A DNA stretch of 64,000 bases, taken from NCBI RefSeq assembly GCF_036880985.1, contig NZ_JBAJNO010000009.1, forward strand, positions 124,001 to 188,000, in the 5' to 3' direction. Below, piece after piece: positions 52,719 through 62,181 of this stretch. The translations under genes and the position numbers were made by a program. The stretch's first letter is position 1. Every line of letters begins with the position of its first letter. The stretch comes from Limibacter armeniacum (GTDB lineage: Bacteria; Bacteroidota; Bacteroidia; Cytophagales; Flammeovirgaceae). The notes beneath the pieces were generated by a model. That model saw nothing but the letters and a program-made list of their open reading frames with translations. It was not told the origin of the DNA and did not search any database.

Positions 52719-55622
52719 ATGGATTTTGAACTGAATGAGCTAAAACGGGAAATAGCCAATTTGCAGCTATTTTCAAACCGACAATATGAGCAGATACAAA
52801 ATGAAATTACACTGCTCTCTGATAGGTTAATGACACTTGAACTTAAAAAAGCTTCACAAGAGCAAGTTGAGGAGACTCCATTACCTACACAAGAGGAAAC
52901 CCAACCGGAAACTATTTTTTCAAGTGATGCGCAGTCTTTAACTCAGGAAGAGCCTGCTCAGGTGGAGACCATAGTAACTCCACACATACCTAAAACTCCT
53001 AAGAAGAAGGCCGTTCCTCTTAGTACACTTTTATTTAATGCCCTACTAAGCTTTGGACCTTTAGAAAGTTTCAAGGATTGGTTTATGGACGTATACCTGC
53101 ATTACAAAGAAGAAAAGAAACTACCTGTATTCTTCCTGACTATCTTCGGCTTTGCAGCCATGATTATTGGCGTAGGTTTCCTTTTGCAACAGGTGGCTAC
53201 TCAGTATTTCAATATAGGTACTGAATGGGTTGTACTGATATTAGGAGGAAGCACTACATCAGTGTTACTTCTATGGAGTAAGAAACTACACCATAAAGAT
53301 GAAAGGTATCAGGAGTTTGCCTCTGCCATACAGGCTTTGATGATATCCATGAACTATCTCATCATTGCCTTTGTCATCAACAACAATGACAGTTCATGGC
53401 TCGGAAGTTTACTTATTCTATTAAACACCTCCTTATCTCTGTTTATCGCTTTCCGATTTGAGACTCGCATTGTGGCTACCTTGACATTACTTGGTGGTGC
53501 ACTAGCTCCGATGATGTTGGAATCATCATCAGCTCCAATCGGCTACTTGGTATATTTACTTTTACTTATATCTGCCTCTATCTATGTTGGCAAGCGAATA
53601 AAATGGGAAAGTATATCTTATTTGGGCTTTGCCCTAGGCGTTGTCTTAATGGAACTTATCTTCAATGATTTGGAGCAAACATCTTCCACATTCCCATACT
53701 TGATCTATGCACATGTATTTACCTATTTCTTTATCTACATTGGCTTGTTTGACGGTAAAAAGCTACGTCCTCTTGAAAAAGAGAACTTGGGCTTACTCAT
53801 AACCAACCTCGCAATTTTCCTAACCAATATCTACTTGCTTAGCCCTCAAGAGCATACAGCTGGCTGGCTTTATGTCGCTAACGCTGTAATACCAATTACT
53901 GTACTGCTCAAATTCAGGAAAACACTTTCAAAAAAGTATACTCCTATTCTGATAGCCATGGCTACAGGGCTAACGGCACTTGGTATCCAATTCCTGTTCA
54001 CTCCATCTCTGAAAGGCATTGTATGGGGAGCTGAAGCATTATTGCTTATGTATTTTGGCTATGCATATAGCATCAAGAGTCTCCGAAATCAAGGGCAGCT
54101 ATTGTACTTAGTGGCAGTAGCTACTATTCTGTACCGCAGTGTAGCTATTATCTCGATGCTAACTGTTGATTATACAGGAGCATTATTTACTGAAGCTTTT
54201 ATACATTGGATAGAAGCTGGGGTACTCTTTGCATTTATGGCAGGCATAGCGGTCTATTTCAATAGAAAAATCAATGATATTGACACCAGACAAATAGCAA
54301 AGTTACAGGAAGGGTTACTCGCTATCTGGTCAAGTATCACCTTTGCCATTACTGCTTTTTACTTTTTGGACAGGTATGCATTCTGTTCATTCCTAATTCC
54401 TATGCTGACACTTCTATACTGGGGTAATAAGCGGGAAAGACAGCTAATCAACTTACTAGGTTGGGCTTCAGGTGCTCTGATACTTGTTGGCTTCTTCTAT
54501 GGGATTGGGGAGTCTGAGGCATTAGTATTCCACCAGCAACCAGCTTACGGTAAAACAGCAGCTATCTTGAGCTGGTTAGTGATGTGGTCTATCCGTTATT
54601 ACTTCCAATACATACTCCAGGATAAAAAACACTGGAGCAAACACCTCCAAACTGTAGCGTACCTGATCATCCCAATAGCTATCATCGGGTCCTTCAACAG
54701 GCATCTCCCTAACTTGATGAACACTGGCCTATGGGTTGGTATGCTTGGTAGCTTTATACTGTATCAGGTATTCCAAAAGAATGTCTACCGTATCCAAACT
54801 TACTTTATCTTAATCACTGCGCTTTTGACTATACTTATGAGACAGGAGCTGATATGGATTAATGTACTCAGTGGGTTTATTATTTTGACTGCACTTTTCT
54901 TCTACCTGAAAGGGTATAAAATGAGTTACAACGAGAAAGCAGCAGAATGGAAAGGGTTACTGAGAGTAGCTGTATATTACGTTCCTATCGTGGGAGGTAT
55001 TGTCTTCTGGGAATATTCAGGAAATCTATACCAAGCTATTCTGGTAACACTCGTACCTTCTCTAATGATTGCATTAGCACATAAACAGCTAACCATTGTC
55101 AAAGGTAGCCTGTATAAGTACTTCTGGATCATGACAGGACTGTTTGGGGCTTTGGTAACGCTCAAGGCTATCATGTGGGTTGTATTTGATAGTACACCAA
55201 TTACATTTACCTCAGTCTTTATCACTGCACTTCTGAATATCGCTTATTTAGGATTTGCATATGGTAAAAAGTCTTGGCTAAAGGAAAATGGGCAAAAAGT
55301 CGCTTTGTGGGTTTTCAACATCACCTTAGTTGCCACTTACGCACTTGTACTTAACTACTTAGGTATACATTTTTCAAACCCTGCATTTACTGTATTACTG
55401 GTTATACATGGAATTCTGATACTTTTCCATACTACTAAACCTAATTACCAATTCCTTAACAGGCTACAGCTAATACTTTTAGCGAGTGGTGCTCTGAAGC
55501 TATTCCTTTTCGACCTGTCTGGATTCAGTCTTGTTGAAAAAACCATCGCCTTTATCATTGTAGGACTTCTATGTTTGGGAGCTGCATTTGGATGGATGAA
55601 ACTTCGAAACAAGAGCAATTAA
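52719..55622 (+). CDS. DUF2339-family large polytopic membrane protein
   Basis: A 967-residue protein. A short N-terminal coiled coil (ELNELKREIANLQLFSNRQ) and a Pro/Glu-rich linker (45-100) precede about 25 hydrophobic helices. The first block (TIFGFAAMIIGVGFLLQQVATQYF) and the ALGIQFLF/GALILVGFFYGIG helices fit the DUF2339 family found across Gram-negative bacteria, of unknown function. There are no enzyme motifs. It is monocistronic with a strong terminator. Confidence 0.88.
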   Translation: MDFELNELKREIANLQLFSNRQYEQIQNEITLLSDRLMTLELKKASQEQVEETPLPTQEETQPETIFSSDAQSLTQEEPAQVETIVTPHIPKTPKKKAVPLSTLLFNALLSFGPLESFKDWFMDVYLHYKEEKKLPVFFLTIFGFAAMIIGVGFLLQQVATQYFNIGTEWVVLILGGSTTSVLLLWSKKLHHKDERYQEFASAIQALMISMNYLIIAFVINNNDSSWLGSLLILLNTSLSLFIAFRFETRIVATLTLLGGALAPMMLESSSAPIGYLVYLLLLISASIYVGKRIKWESISYLGFALGVVLMELIFNDLEQTSSTFPYLIYAHVFTYFFIYIGLFDGKKLRPLEKENLGLLITNLAIFLTNIYLLSPQEHTAGWLYVANAVIPITVLLKFRKTLSKKYTPILIAMATGLTALGIQFLFTPSLKGIVWGAEALLLMYFGYAYSIKSLRNQGQLLYLVAVATILYRSVAIISMLTVDYTGALFTEAFIHWIEAGVLFAFMAGIAVYFNRKINDIDTRQIAKLQEGLLAIWSSITFAITAFYFLDRYAFCSFLIPMLTLLYWGNKRERQLINLLGWASGALILVGFFYGIGESEALVFHQQPAYGKTAAILSWLVMWSIRYYFQYILQDKKHWSKHLQTVAYLIIPIAIIGSFNRHLPNLMNTGLWVGMLGSFILYQVFQKNVYRIQTYFILITALLTILMRQELIWINVLSGFIILTALFFYLKGYKMSYNEKAAEWKGLLRVAVYYVPIVGGIVFWEYSGNLYQAILVTLVPSLMIALAHKQLTIVKGSLYKYFWIMTGLFGALVTLKAIMWVVFDSTPITFTSVFITALLNIAYLGFAYGKKSWLKENGQKVALWVFNITLVATYALVLNYLGIHFSNPAFTVLLVIHGILILFHTTKPNYQFLNRLQLILLASGALKLFLFDLSGFSLVEKTIAFIIVGLLCLGAAFGWMKLRNKSN

Positions 55623-55653
55623 TATCTTTGACACATCAAGGTGTTATAAAATT

Positions 55654-55692
55654 AAAATCCCCCTTCTCGCATTTTAGCAGAAGGGGGATTTC
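55654..55692. terminator. Bidirectional terminator between DUF2339 and TPR genes
   Basis: A 13-bp stem AAATCCCCCTTCT/AGAAGGGGGATTT. The minus-strand gene stop (55693) abuts it. Confidence 0.88.
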
Positions 55693-56283
55693 TTATATCA
55701 TCATATCCAACTTTTGTCTGGCTTTTTGCACCTCTCCAAAACCTTTCTCAAACATCTTGCAGCTTTTCAGGTAATAGAAAAGTATCTCATCAAGCAACAG
55801 TTCATCAAAATGTTCTCTGTAATCTTCTGCATACGGAGAAAAGTAAACTTCTTTCAAGTACTGTCCAATCCATAAGATTGTCGTTGTCTTGTGTTTTCGA
55901 ACCTCAGTAGCCCTTCTCAACTGTACAATAGATTCCTCAAAACATTGGTGTTCGATAAGTTGACGGATATTATTCCGAAGGAAATTAATATTGGCAGAGG
56001 TATGAAGTCCTTTACTGATTTCACGAAAGGCATCCTCCAACTGCTTCACACGACGGTTGTATGACAAAAGACTTTCCCAAAGAGCCGGTGTTTCACCCAA
56101 CTTCTGAAGCCCTTTACGGACTGTCTTTACAGCAGCATTGAGGTTACCCTTGGCAAAGTGGCACTTCGCCAACAGCTGGTAGGTTTCGACCTCAGCATTA
56201 TCATCTTTAATCGATTGCCGCAAAAGGGCTATCGATTGATTGTAGCGTTTCGCTTTGAAATGTTGTAGAGCAGAATCAATCAC
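55693..56283 (-). CDS. TPR protein with GTG start
   Basis: A 196-residue protein with no signal peptide. Three or four TPR units cover about 1-130 (ALQHFKAKRYNQSIALLRQSIKDD, AEVETYQLLAKCHFAKGNLNAAVKTVRKGL, ALWESLLSYNRRVKQLEDAFREISKGL). A C-terminal region (TTILWIGQYLKEVYFSPY) follows. A stop codon lies seven codons upstream in frame and no ATG is available, so GTG 56283 is the start. The function is unknown. Confidence 0.78.
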   Translation of the reverse strand: MIDSALQHFKAKRYNQSIALLRQSIKDDNAEVETYQLLAKCHFAKGNLNAAVKTVRKGLQKLGETPALWESLLSYNRRVKQLEDAFREISKGLHTSANINFLRNNIRQLIEHQCFEESIVQLRRATEVRKHKTTTILWIGQYLKEVYFSPYAEDYREHFDELLLDEILFYYLKSCKMFEKGFGEVQKARQKLDMMI

Positions 56284-57033
56284 TATGGTTTTTGTTTTGG
56301 GTTAGAAAAAGTTCATAATCGTTTGGCACAAAGCCTAATATATTCACAAGAGGTTGAAGACACTTACTTTGAAGTATCCGTAATCTCCTATGATTTATAC
56401 ATGTGTTCTTTTCTTTTTCTATTTGCCCCTACCCTATTTGAGTCAACTCCAACCATTGCTTTTAAACATCAATCACTTTCGGGGCAAGATCAGGCAGAAA
56501 CCTGATTCACTTTGAATTAGATAAAAAAATCTCTCTTTAGTTTAATTTCGTAATTTTATTCTTATTTCAAAATAAAATTGGAAATAACTAATAATCAAGC
56601 TTTAAACATCCATTCATCATCTTATGAAGATGGTTTGTTACAAAAGGTTATAAACAAAAAAAAAAGCGAAGTCGTGGACTTCGCTCTTTCTACATGTCTT
56701 AGCTCTGAATGTCTATGTGTTTATCTATGTGTTTGTGGTGTTTATTGGTTAGGATGTTCAAATAAAGCGAAGTATTTTTTCATATGCAAGCAATGAGGGA
56801 GAAATAATTGTATTTTTTACATTTCCCTATCATTTCCTTACAGCAACACGTCTCAATAGCATTTCAAGCCACATTATTGAGGATTTTCACCTAAATGACT
56901 TCTATACACTTATAATGCACAATGCTTACATTTTTTGAGTGTTGATTTTCAGCATCTTTACTAACTACGAAAAGAACTATACAATCTAATCAAGCGAACC
57001 AATACACAAGAATGTGTTCGATTTCTTTCCCAA
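56284..57033. other. Long intergenic region (750 bases) with an isolated hairpin
   Basis: No gene is supported. It contains a 9-bp hairpin at 56665-56685 with a minus-strand T-run, downstream of no annotated minus-strand gene. The strand upstream of it (56686-57033) could encode a small RNA, but no known RNA is recognised. A 72-codon frame at 56578 is not convincing. Confidence 0.45.
56655..56685 (-). terminator. Terminator-like hairpin without an assigned gene
   Basis: A 9-bp perfect stem AGCGAAGTC/GACTTCGCT with a 3-base loop is followed on the minus strand by about ten T (56664-56656, one interruption by G). No minus-strand gene ends near it; thioredoxin already has its own terminator. 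Confidence 0.55.
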
Positions 57034-57068
57034 CAAAAAACCCATACTCCTTTTCAGAAGTATGGGTT
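57034..57068 (-). terminator. Terminator of the thioredoxin gene
   Basis: A 10-bp stem AACCCATACT/AGTATGGGTT is followed on the minus strand by a T-run. Confidence 0.88.
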
Positions 57069-57095
57069 CAATCGAAATATCTTTCAGTCAGGTAA

Positions 57096-57422
57096 TTATA
57101 CCAACTGAGCGTTGATTTTGTTTTCAAGCTCATTCTTGGCTACTGCACCAATCACTTTATCTACCGCTTCACCGCCTTTGAATACAAGCATTGTAGGGAT
57201 AGATCTGATACCGAATCTACCTGCAGTTTCAGGATTTGCATCTACATCCAATTTACCAATAACAGCTTTTCCGTCAAAGTCACCTGCAAGTTCGTCTACG
57301 ATTGGAGCCATCATGATACAAGGTCCACACCATGTTGCCCAAAAATCTACCAAAACTGGCTTGTCTGAATTCAATACTACTTCTTCGAAGTTTGCATCGG
57401 TGATCTCGATTGCTTTTGCCAT
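57096..57422 (-). CDS. trxA: Thioredoxin
   Basis: A 108-residue classical thioredoxin with the redox site W-C32-G-P-C35 in DFWATWCGPC. It has the buried Asp region (VLVDF), the cis-proline loop RSIPTMLVF and a C-terminal helix. It reduces disulfides in the cytosol with electrons from thioredoxin reductase, which is not in the window. It has its own terminator; the promoter lies in the 171-base gap upstream, without a clear consensus. Confidence 0.97.
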   Translation of the reverse strand: MAKAIEITDANFEEVVLNSDKPVLVDFWATWCGPCIMMAPIVDELAGDFDGKAVIGKLDVDANPETAGRFGIRSIPTMLVFKGGEAVDKVIGAVAKNELENKINAQLV

Positions 57423-57593
57423 TGTAATAATATTTTTAATGAAAGGAATTAATTACTTATGAACGCTTAGTCATCTGTTCAAAAGAGTGACGTAAATTAA
57501 AACAAACTTTTTTGAAAAAAGTTTAGGAAGCTCAAGAAAATTGTACGTCTGAAGCTTCACTACTTGGTTAACAATTCATTACGGAAAAGCCCC

Positions 57594-58202
57594 TTATTCC
57601 GAAATCCAAGTCACTTTTTCCTGATATGGATTCCTGAAACCTTCTTTTTCATCAATGGCAGGCACTCCAACGTAAAAGAAACCTAACAGTTTATCCTTGT
57701 CTCCAAGTCCGAAAAACTCCTTCGCTTCTTCCTTGTAGGTTACTCCTCCACTTGCCCAGTAACCACCATAGCCATACGCTGATACTGTGAGATACATATT
57801 CTGAACAGCACAAGCTACCGCCTCTACTTCTTCGATCTCTGGAATTTTCTCACTCTGCTGTCTCTTCATGCAAATTGCAATAACATGAGAGGCTTTTAGG
57901 GGCATTGTTGACAGCTTGGTAAACTTTTTCTCATCAAAGTCAGCTTCGGGTGTCAGTTCCTTATACAAGTCTGCTTGAAAGTCTGCAAATGTCTTTTTTG
58001 CCTCACCTTCAAACACGAAAAACCTCCAAGGTTCGGTTTTCCCGTGCGTCGGTGCCCAGTTGGCATTTTCCAACATTTGCTCAATGACAGCCTTTGGAAC
58101 CTCCTCTCCTGTATATTCAGCAGGGAAATATGATCTTCTTTTCTTAATAAGTTCGTTTAACTGTACTAAATTATATTCGGATTTTACTACTTTTGTCGCC
58201 AT
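57594..58202 (-). CDS. Nitroreductase family protein (YdjA-like)
   Basis: A 202-residue flavin enzyme. The FMN phosphate-binding KKRRSYFP near residue 20, NANWAPTHGKTEPWRFFVF near residue 47 and the YGYGGYWASGG glycine-rich segment near 145 match the YdjA-like minimal nitroreductases. It is unrelated in detail to the deiodinase-type enzyme at 3151. The physiological substrate is unknown. A consensus promoter and a palindrome lie directly upstream. Confidence 0.93.
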   Translation of the reverse strand: MATKVVKSEYNLVQLNELIKKRRSYFPAEYTGEEVPKAVIEQMLENANWAPTHGKTEPWRFFVFEGEAKKTFADFQADLYKELTPEADFDEKKFTKLSTMPLKASHVIAICMKRQQSEKIPEIEEVEAVACAVQNMYLTVSAYGYGGYWASGGVTYKEEAKEFFGLGDKDKLLGFFYVGVPAIDEKEGFRNPYQEKVTWISE

Positions 58203-58208
58203 ATATAA

Positions 58209-58239
58209 GTGGTTATTAATAATACTTCAAAATAACCAC
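58209..58239. promoter_or_regulatory. Inverted repeat at the nitroreductase transcription start
   Basis: Perfect 9-base arms GTGGTTATT/AATAACCAC are separated by 13 bases. They lie between the -7 element and the start codon of the nitroreductase gene and span the predicted transcript start. Operator or 5' stem-loop are both possible. Confidence 0.5.
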
Positions 58240-58270
58240 AAAAATAGCTATTCTGTTCAGATTAGCCAAC
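58239..58270 (-). promoter_or_regulatory. Bacteroidota-type promoter of the nitroreductase gene
   Basis: On the minus strand GTTG (58270-58267) and TATTTTTG (58246-58239) are separated by exactly 20 bases. Transcription would start near 58232, 30 bases upstream of the ATG. Confidence 0.65.
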
Positions 58271-58407
58271 CACTGTGGAAACTGGAAATTGTATCCATGC
58301 TAACACACATAATCAAACACACTGAAGGTATTAACAGTAATATCTTTAAAAGTAAATAACGACCAGGTTTACTAACGGGCCAAAAGCCACTAAACAGGAT
58401 ATTGAAA

Positions 58408-59592
58408 ATGGTGAAAAACGCTCAACTCAGCTTCACTGACACTCAGATTGCATTTTCTTCTAAAAGCGATTCAGAGTTAATGAAAACTTACGCACTCTTT
58501 GCAAGCATGGACTACCCATCACTTGTAAAGGTCGGCACCTTCCTTATATCAGGAGCATTCAAGATTAATTTACCAATCAAGCCATTGGTAAAACACACAC
58601 TGTTTACTCAGTTTTGTGGTGGTGAGTCAATCAAGGATTGTCAAAACACAATTGAGAAACTGGGTGAGTACAAGATTGGTACTATCCTCGATTACTCAGT
58701 AGAAGGCGCTCACAATGACAAAAGCTTTAATGAGACGGAAAAGGAAATTATCCTTACCATTCAAAAAGCTGCCACGTCTAAACACGTTCCTTTCTCTGTA
58801 TTCAAAGTAACAGGTATTGCCCCTGTACCACTGCTGGAAAAAGTTCAGGCAGGTGAAGCACTTTCTGAGAAAGAGCAGGAAACTTGGGACAAAGCTCAGG
58901 AAAGAGTCGATCACCTTTGTCGTTCAGCATACGAACATGGTGTAAGAATTTTCATAGACGCTGAAGAGACTTGGATCCAGAAAGTCATTGATGACCTAGC
59001 AATGGACATGATGCGCAAGTACAACAAGGAAGAAGCCATTGTTTACAATACTTACCAAATGTACTTGCACGCAAAGCTAGAACAGCTGAAAGGTGACCTG
59101 GAAGTTGCCAAAACAGAAGGCTTTAAGTTAGGTGTAAAACTGGTAAGAGGTGCTTACATGGAGAAAGAGGCTAAAAGAGCTGCTGAAATGGGCTACCAAA
59201 ACCCAATTCAACCAAGCAAGGAAGCCTGTGACAACGACTACAATGCAGCACTTAAGCTGATCGTAGAAAATCACAACCACTTTGCCTTGTGTGCTGGTAC
59301 ACATAATGAGAAAAGTAGCATGTACCTCGCTGAGCTAATGAGCAAAATGGGAATCAGTGAGTCTAACAAGGACTTCTACTTTGCCCAGCTATACGGTATG
59401 AGTGACCATATTTCTTACAACCTATCCAACAGCGGATACAATGTAGCCAAGTATGTTCCTTACGGCCCTGTAAAAGAAGTAATGCCTTACCTGTTCCGTA
59501 GAGCAGAGGAAAACACTTCCATTGCAGGACAAAGCAGTAGAGAATTCATGCTTGTCAAACAAGAAATGAAAAGAAGAAAAGAATCTAAATAA
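58408..59592 (+). CDS. Proline dehydrogenase
   Basis: A 394-residue FAD enzyme that oxidises proline to pyrroline-5-carboxylate. The barrel shows the VEGAHNDKSF segment, RIFIDAEETWIQ, the VKLVRGAYM strand with catalytic Arg/Lys, CAGTHNEKS and the C-terminal YLFRRAEENTS motif whose paired Arg residues bind the substrate carboxylate. The ATG at 58408 is preferred over a TTG at 58402. The P5C dehydrogenase partner is not in the window; Bacteroidota often keep it elsewhere. A strong terminator follows. Confidence 0.95.
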   Translation: MVKNAQLSFTDTQIAFSSKSDSELMKTYALFASMDYPSLVKVGTFLISGAFKINLPIKPLVKHTLFTQFCGGESIKDCQNTIEKLGEYKIGTILDYSVEGAHNDKSFNETEKEIILTIQKAATSKHVPFSVFKVTGIAPVPLLEKVQAGEALSEKEQETWDKAQERVDHLCRSAYEHGVRIFIDAEETWIQKVIDDLAMDMMRKYNKEEAIVYNTYQMYLHAKLEQLKGDLEVAKTEGFKLGVKLVRGAYMEKEAKRAAEMGYQNPIQPSKEACDNDYNAALKLIVENHNHFALCAGTHNEKSSMYLAELMSKMGISESNKDFYFAQLYGMSDHISYNLSNSGYNVAKYVPYGPVKEVMPYLFRRAEENTSIAGQSSREFMLVKQEMKRRKESK

Positions 59593-59604
59593 TAGATATT
59601 TCAC

Positions 59605-59634
59605 AAGCCCTGATATCGCTTCAGGGCTTTTTTA
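59605..59634 (+). terminator. Terminator after proline dehydrogenase
   Basis: A 9-bp stem AAGCCCTGA/TCAGGGCTT with a 7-base loop is followed by T residues. Confidence 0.88.
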
Positions 59635-59884
59635 TTCCCTCACCACTCCAATTTTAAATAGCTGATAGTCAACCACCGACCATATTTAGCTAAATAATAT
59701 CCTAATTAAACAAGCTATTTAACTTATTATTTATTAAAATTGCAGGATATTTCCCCTAAAAACAGTCATCCTCGAATTGAAAATTTATAATTTCGTTTGT
59801 AAGATGAATGCCTAAAAGGGTTAATACTATTAATGCATATTGATAGATTTTCACATATCTCTATAAAATACACTTCACACTTTT

Positions 59885-60676
59885 ATGGAAAATACTGTCG
59901 CTCAAAAGCTCGACGCACTGATAAAACTTCAGAATCTGGATTCGCAATTAGACGAAATCAAAAAAATCAGGGGTGACTTACCTGAAGAAGTTCAAGACCT
60001 TGAAGATGAGATCGCTGGTTATCAAACCAGAATTGAGAAGTTTGACAACGAGCTGACAGCTTACAAAGATAGTATCAAGGAAAACAAAGATAACATCAAG
60101 GACTACGAGAAGCGTATCCAACACCTTGAGGAGCAGCAAATGAACGTGCGTAACAACCGTGAGTTTGATGCCATCAACAAGGAACTGGAAACTTTGGGTC
60201 TGGATATTCAGGTAGCTGAAAAAAGAATCCGTGAGTCAAAGATCGCAATCGAAGCTAAGGATGACCAAATCCAGCAGACACAGTCTGTTCTTGATGAAAG
60301 ACAAAAAGACCTTGATGTCAAGAAAGCTGAGTTGGACAGCATTCTTTCAGAAACTGAGGTAGAGGAAGAAAAGCTGCTCAAGCAAAAAGAAAAAGCTGAG
60401 AAATCAATCGAAGACCGTCTGCTGAGAGCATACGTGAAAATTCGTGATAACTCATCAAACGGTTTGGCTGTAGTACCTATTAAAAGAGGTGCTTGTGGTG
60501 GTTGTTTCAACGCTGTACCTCCACAGAAAAGAGCTGATATCAAAGAACAGAGAAAGCTTATCATCTGTGAACACTGCGGTAGAATCTTCTCAAATGTTGA
60601 GGTAGAGGAAGTAGTGGAAGAGGAAAAACCAAAAAGAAGAACTTCAAGAAGAAAGTCTACTAAAGACGCTAAATAA
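59885..60676 (+). CDS. Coiled-coil protein with C-terminal C4 zinc ribbon (CdsZ/zf-RING_7 family)
   Basis: A 263-residue protein. A long antiparallel coiled coil covers about 5-190. The C-terminal C4 zinc ribbon has cysteine pairs in ACGGC and ICEHCGR, then an acidic and finally a strongly basic tail (KPKRRTSRRKSTK). The layout matches the widespread CT398/CdsZ-type zinc-ribbon proteins, whose role is poorly defined. Nucleic-acid or ribosome contact through the basic tail is an inference. Confidence 0.9.
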   Translation: MENTVAQKLDALIKLQNLDSQLDEIKKIRGDLPEEVQDLEDEIAGYQTRIEKFDNELTAYKDSIKENKDNIKDYEKRIQHLEEQQMNVRNNREFDAINKELETLGLDIQVAEKRIRESKIAIEAKDDQIQQTQSVLDERQKDLDVKKAELDSILSETEVEEEKLLKQKEKAEKSIEDRLLRAYVKIRDNSSNGLAVVPIKRGACGGCFNAVPPQKRADIKEQRKLIICEHCGRIFSNVEVEEVVEEEKPKRRTSRRKSTKDAK

Positions 60677-60694
60677 TTCTTCTTGTTTAAATAG

Positions 60695-60729
60695 AAAAAG
60701 CCTGAATCCGGTTAAGATTCAGGCTTTTT
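60695..60729. terminator. Bidirectional terminator between the zinc-ribbon and M15 peptidase genes
   Basis: A 14-bp perfect stem AAAAAGCCTGAATC/GATTCAGGCTTTTT with a 7-base loop; A- and T-runs are built into the arms. Confidence 0.92.
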
Positions 60730-60748
60730 CCATTGGGTAAAATTAAGG

Positions 60749-61441
60749 CTATTGCGCAAACCGTTCCTTTATTTGGAGCACTTCCTGCGAAATTTCATTT
60801 TGCCATATACAGTAAAACTCCTCAGCAGCTTCGGGTCCTACAAATCGCCAATGCCAAGGCTCTTTCTTGATGGCTGTATTTTCCCTGAAATAATAAGAAG
60901 GAATCCATCCCTGCCTAAAAGCATTTTCCAACAACCATAAAAAAGTCTTACTCCCAGCATGGACAGCCGTAAAATCAACCGTCGTACCTAACTGGTGTTC
61001 CGAATAGCCTGTCCTTTCAGCTATGTTACTACCCAACTTCCTATACAATGACGCTTGAAACGCTCCATTCCTGAATGCACTTGAAACTTCTAGCTTTATC
61101 CCTGACAAAGCTGCACTGTTTTTCAGCCTTTTCAGCCCCAGATAGGCTTCATTCCGTAACTTCAGCCCATCGATCTTTTTCAAACTTGTATTTCTCCCTG
61201 CGAAAGACGGACTGTTTTCCACACTCCATGCAGGTGCAACACTGGCATACTTAAAAGGCAACCCAACAGGCATTCCCAAATAATCGATCGTAATTCTAGA
61301 GACAGGTACATATACTCCCTCTTGTTTTTCCACAAACTCCTGTACAGAAGCTCTTTCCGCTAAAAAGCGAATACTGCACTGCCCTGAAGCTTCAGATATC
61401 ACCCAACCTTGTAACAATAGCCATAACAATGACTTTTTCAT
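60749..61441 (-). CDS. M15-family D,D-carboxypeptidase (VanY-like)
   Basis: A 230-residue exported zinc peptidase with a signal peptide at residues 1-20. The zinc/catalytic set of the M15B family is present: SxHxxGxxxD in SEHQLGTTVD (His149, Asp156), catalytic Glu194 and His197 in EPWHW, and the SSAFRN segment near 120. It is predicted to trim D-Ala-D-Ala ends of peptidoglycan stem peptides in the periplasm. It diverges from the NYN gene. Confidence 0.93.
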   Translation of the reverse strand: MKKSLLWLLLQGWVISEASGQCSIRFLAERASVQEFVEKQEGVYVPVSRITIDYLGMPVGLPFKYASVAPAWSVENSPSFAGRNTSLKKIDGLKLRNEAYLGLKRLKNSAALSGIKLEVSSAFRNGAFQASLYRKLGSNIAERTGYSEHQLGTTVDFTAVHAGSKTFLWLLENAFRQGWIPSYYFRENTAIKKEPWHWRFVGPEAAEEFYCIWQNEISQEVLQIKERFAQ

Positions 61442-61529
61442 ACCACAACCAACATTGATGTCCTTGAAATGTTATATTTATAGTGTGTCTAATCTTATTG
61501 GCTTCAAACTGCTGCAATGCCCAATACAC

Positions 61530-62165
61530 ATGAAAAAATATATCTTCATTGATTTTGAGAATGTACAGTCACTTCCCACCAAACTAATCAATACAGAACT
61601 GGAAGAAGTTGTTTTATTACTTGGTGGGCACCAAAACAAGATTCCCCTTGAGCTTGTCCAAAAACTCCAGCCATTGGGAGATAAGGTAAAATGGATACAG
61701 ATCAACACTGCGGGCAGGAACAACCTCGACTTCCATCTCTCCTTTCTTCTCGGGCAATACCATCACCGTGCTGATAAAACGGCAGCCTTTATAATTATCT
61801 CTAAGGATAAAGGTTTTGACGGACTGATCACCTACATACAACAGATGGGAAGAACCTGCTACAGGCAGACACATACCCTTGAATTTACCGAGTTCCACAA
61901 TGGAGGAACCCTAATCCGAACGGGAGAACCAATCTATATCGACGCTGAAAAATTCCAACGCATCACTACCTTTCAAAGAGTAATGGACACACTCAAAAAC
62001 CTTCATGGCAAAAACCGTCCACGAAAAGAAAAAACACTCCTCAATTATATCAGTTCACTGATCAGACACGATAATACAGACTGTGAACCTACTGATATTC
62101 TCCAACTGCTCGCCGAAAATAAAAAGATTAGTATTGAAAGCGGCAAAGTGACTTACTTTTTCTGA
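61530..62165 (+). CDS. NYN/PIN-like domain protein
   Basis: A 211-residue protein; the ATG at 61530 gives the domain its natural start (MKKYIFIDFENVQ). PIN-like acidic positions are visible in FIDFENV, the NNLDFHL segment and SKDKGFDGLI, the usual set of a metal-dependent RNase of the NYN family. The C-terminal 60 residues (RVMDTLKNLHGKNRPRKEK) are basic and may bind nucleic acid. It is not paired with an antitoxin-like gene. The RNA target is unknown. Confidence 0.85.
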   Translation: MKKYIFIDFENVQSLPTKLINTELEEVVLLLGGHQNKIPLELVQKLQPLGDKVKWIQINTAGRNNLDFHLSFLLGQYHHRADKTAAFIIISKDKGFDGLITYIQQMGRTCYRQTHTLEFTEFHNGGTLIRTGEPIYIDAEKFQRITTFQRVMDTLKNLHGKNRPRKEKTLLNYISSLIRHDNTDCEPTDILQLLAENKKISIESGKVTYFF

Positions 62166-62181
62166 GATAGGTTTTTAAATG

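Noticed and set aside
56578-56796. 72-codon reading frame in the thioredoxin downstream gap
   Set aside because: It starts with TTG, runs straight through a terminator-like hairpin and has a non-protein-like Cys/Val/Leu-rich end.
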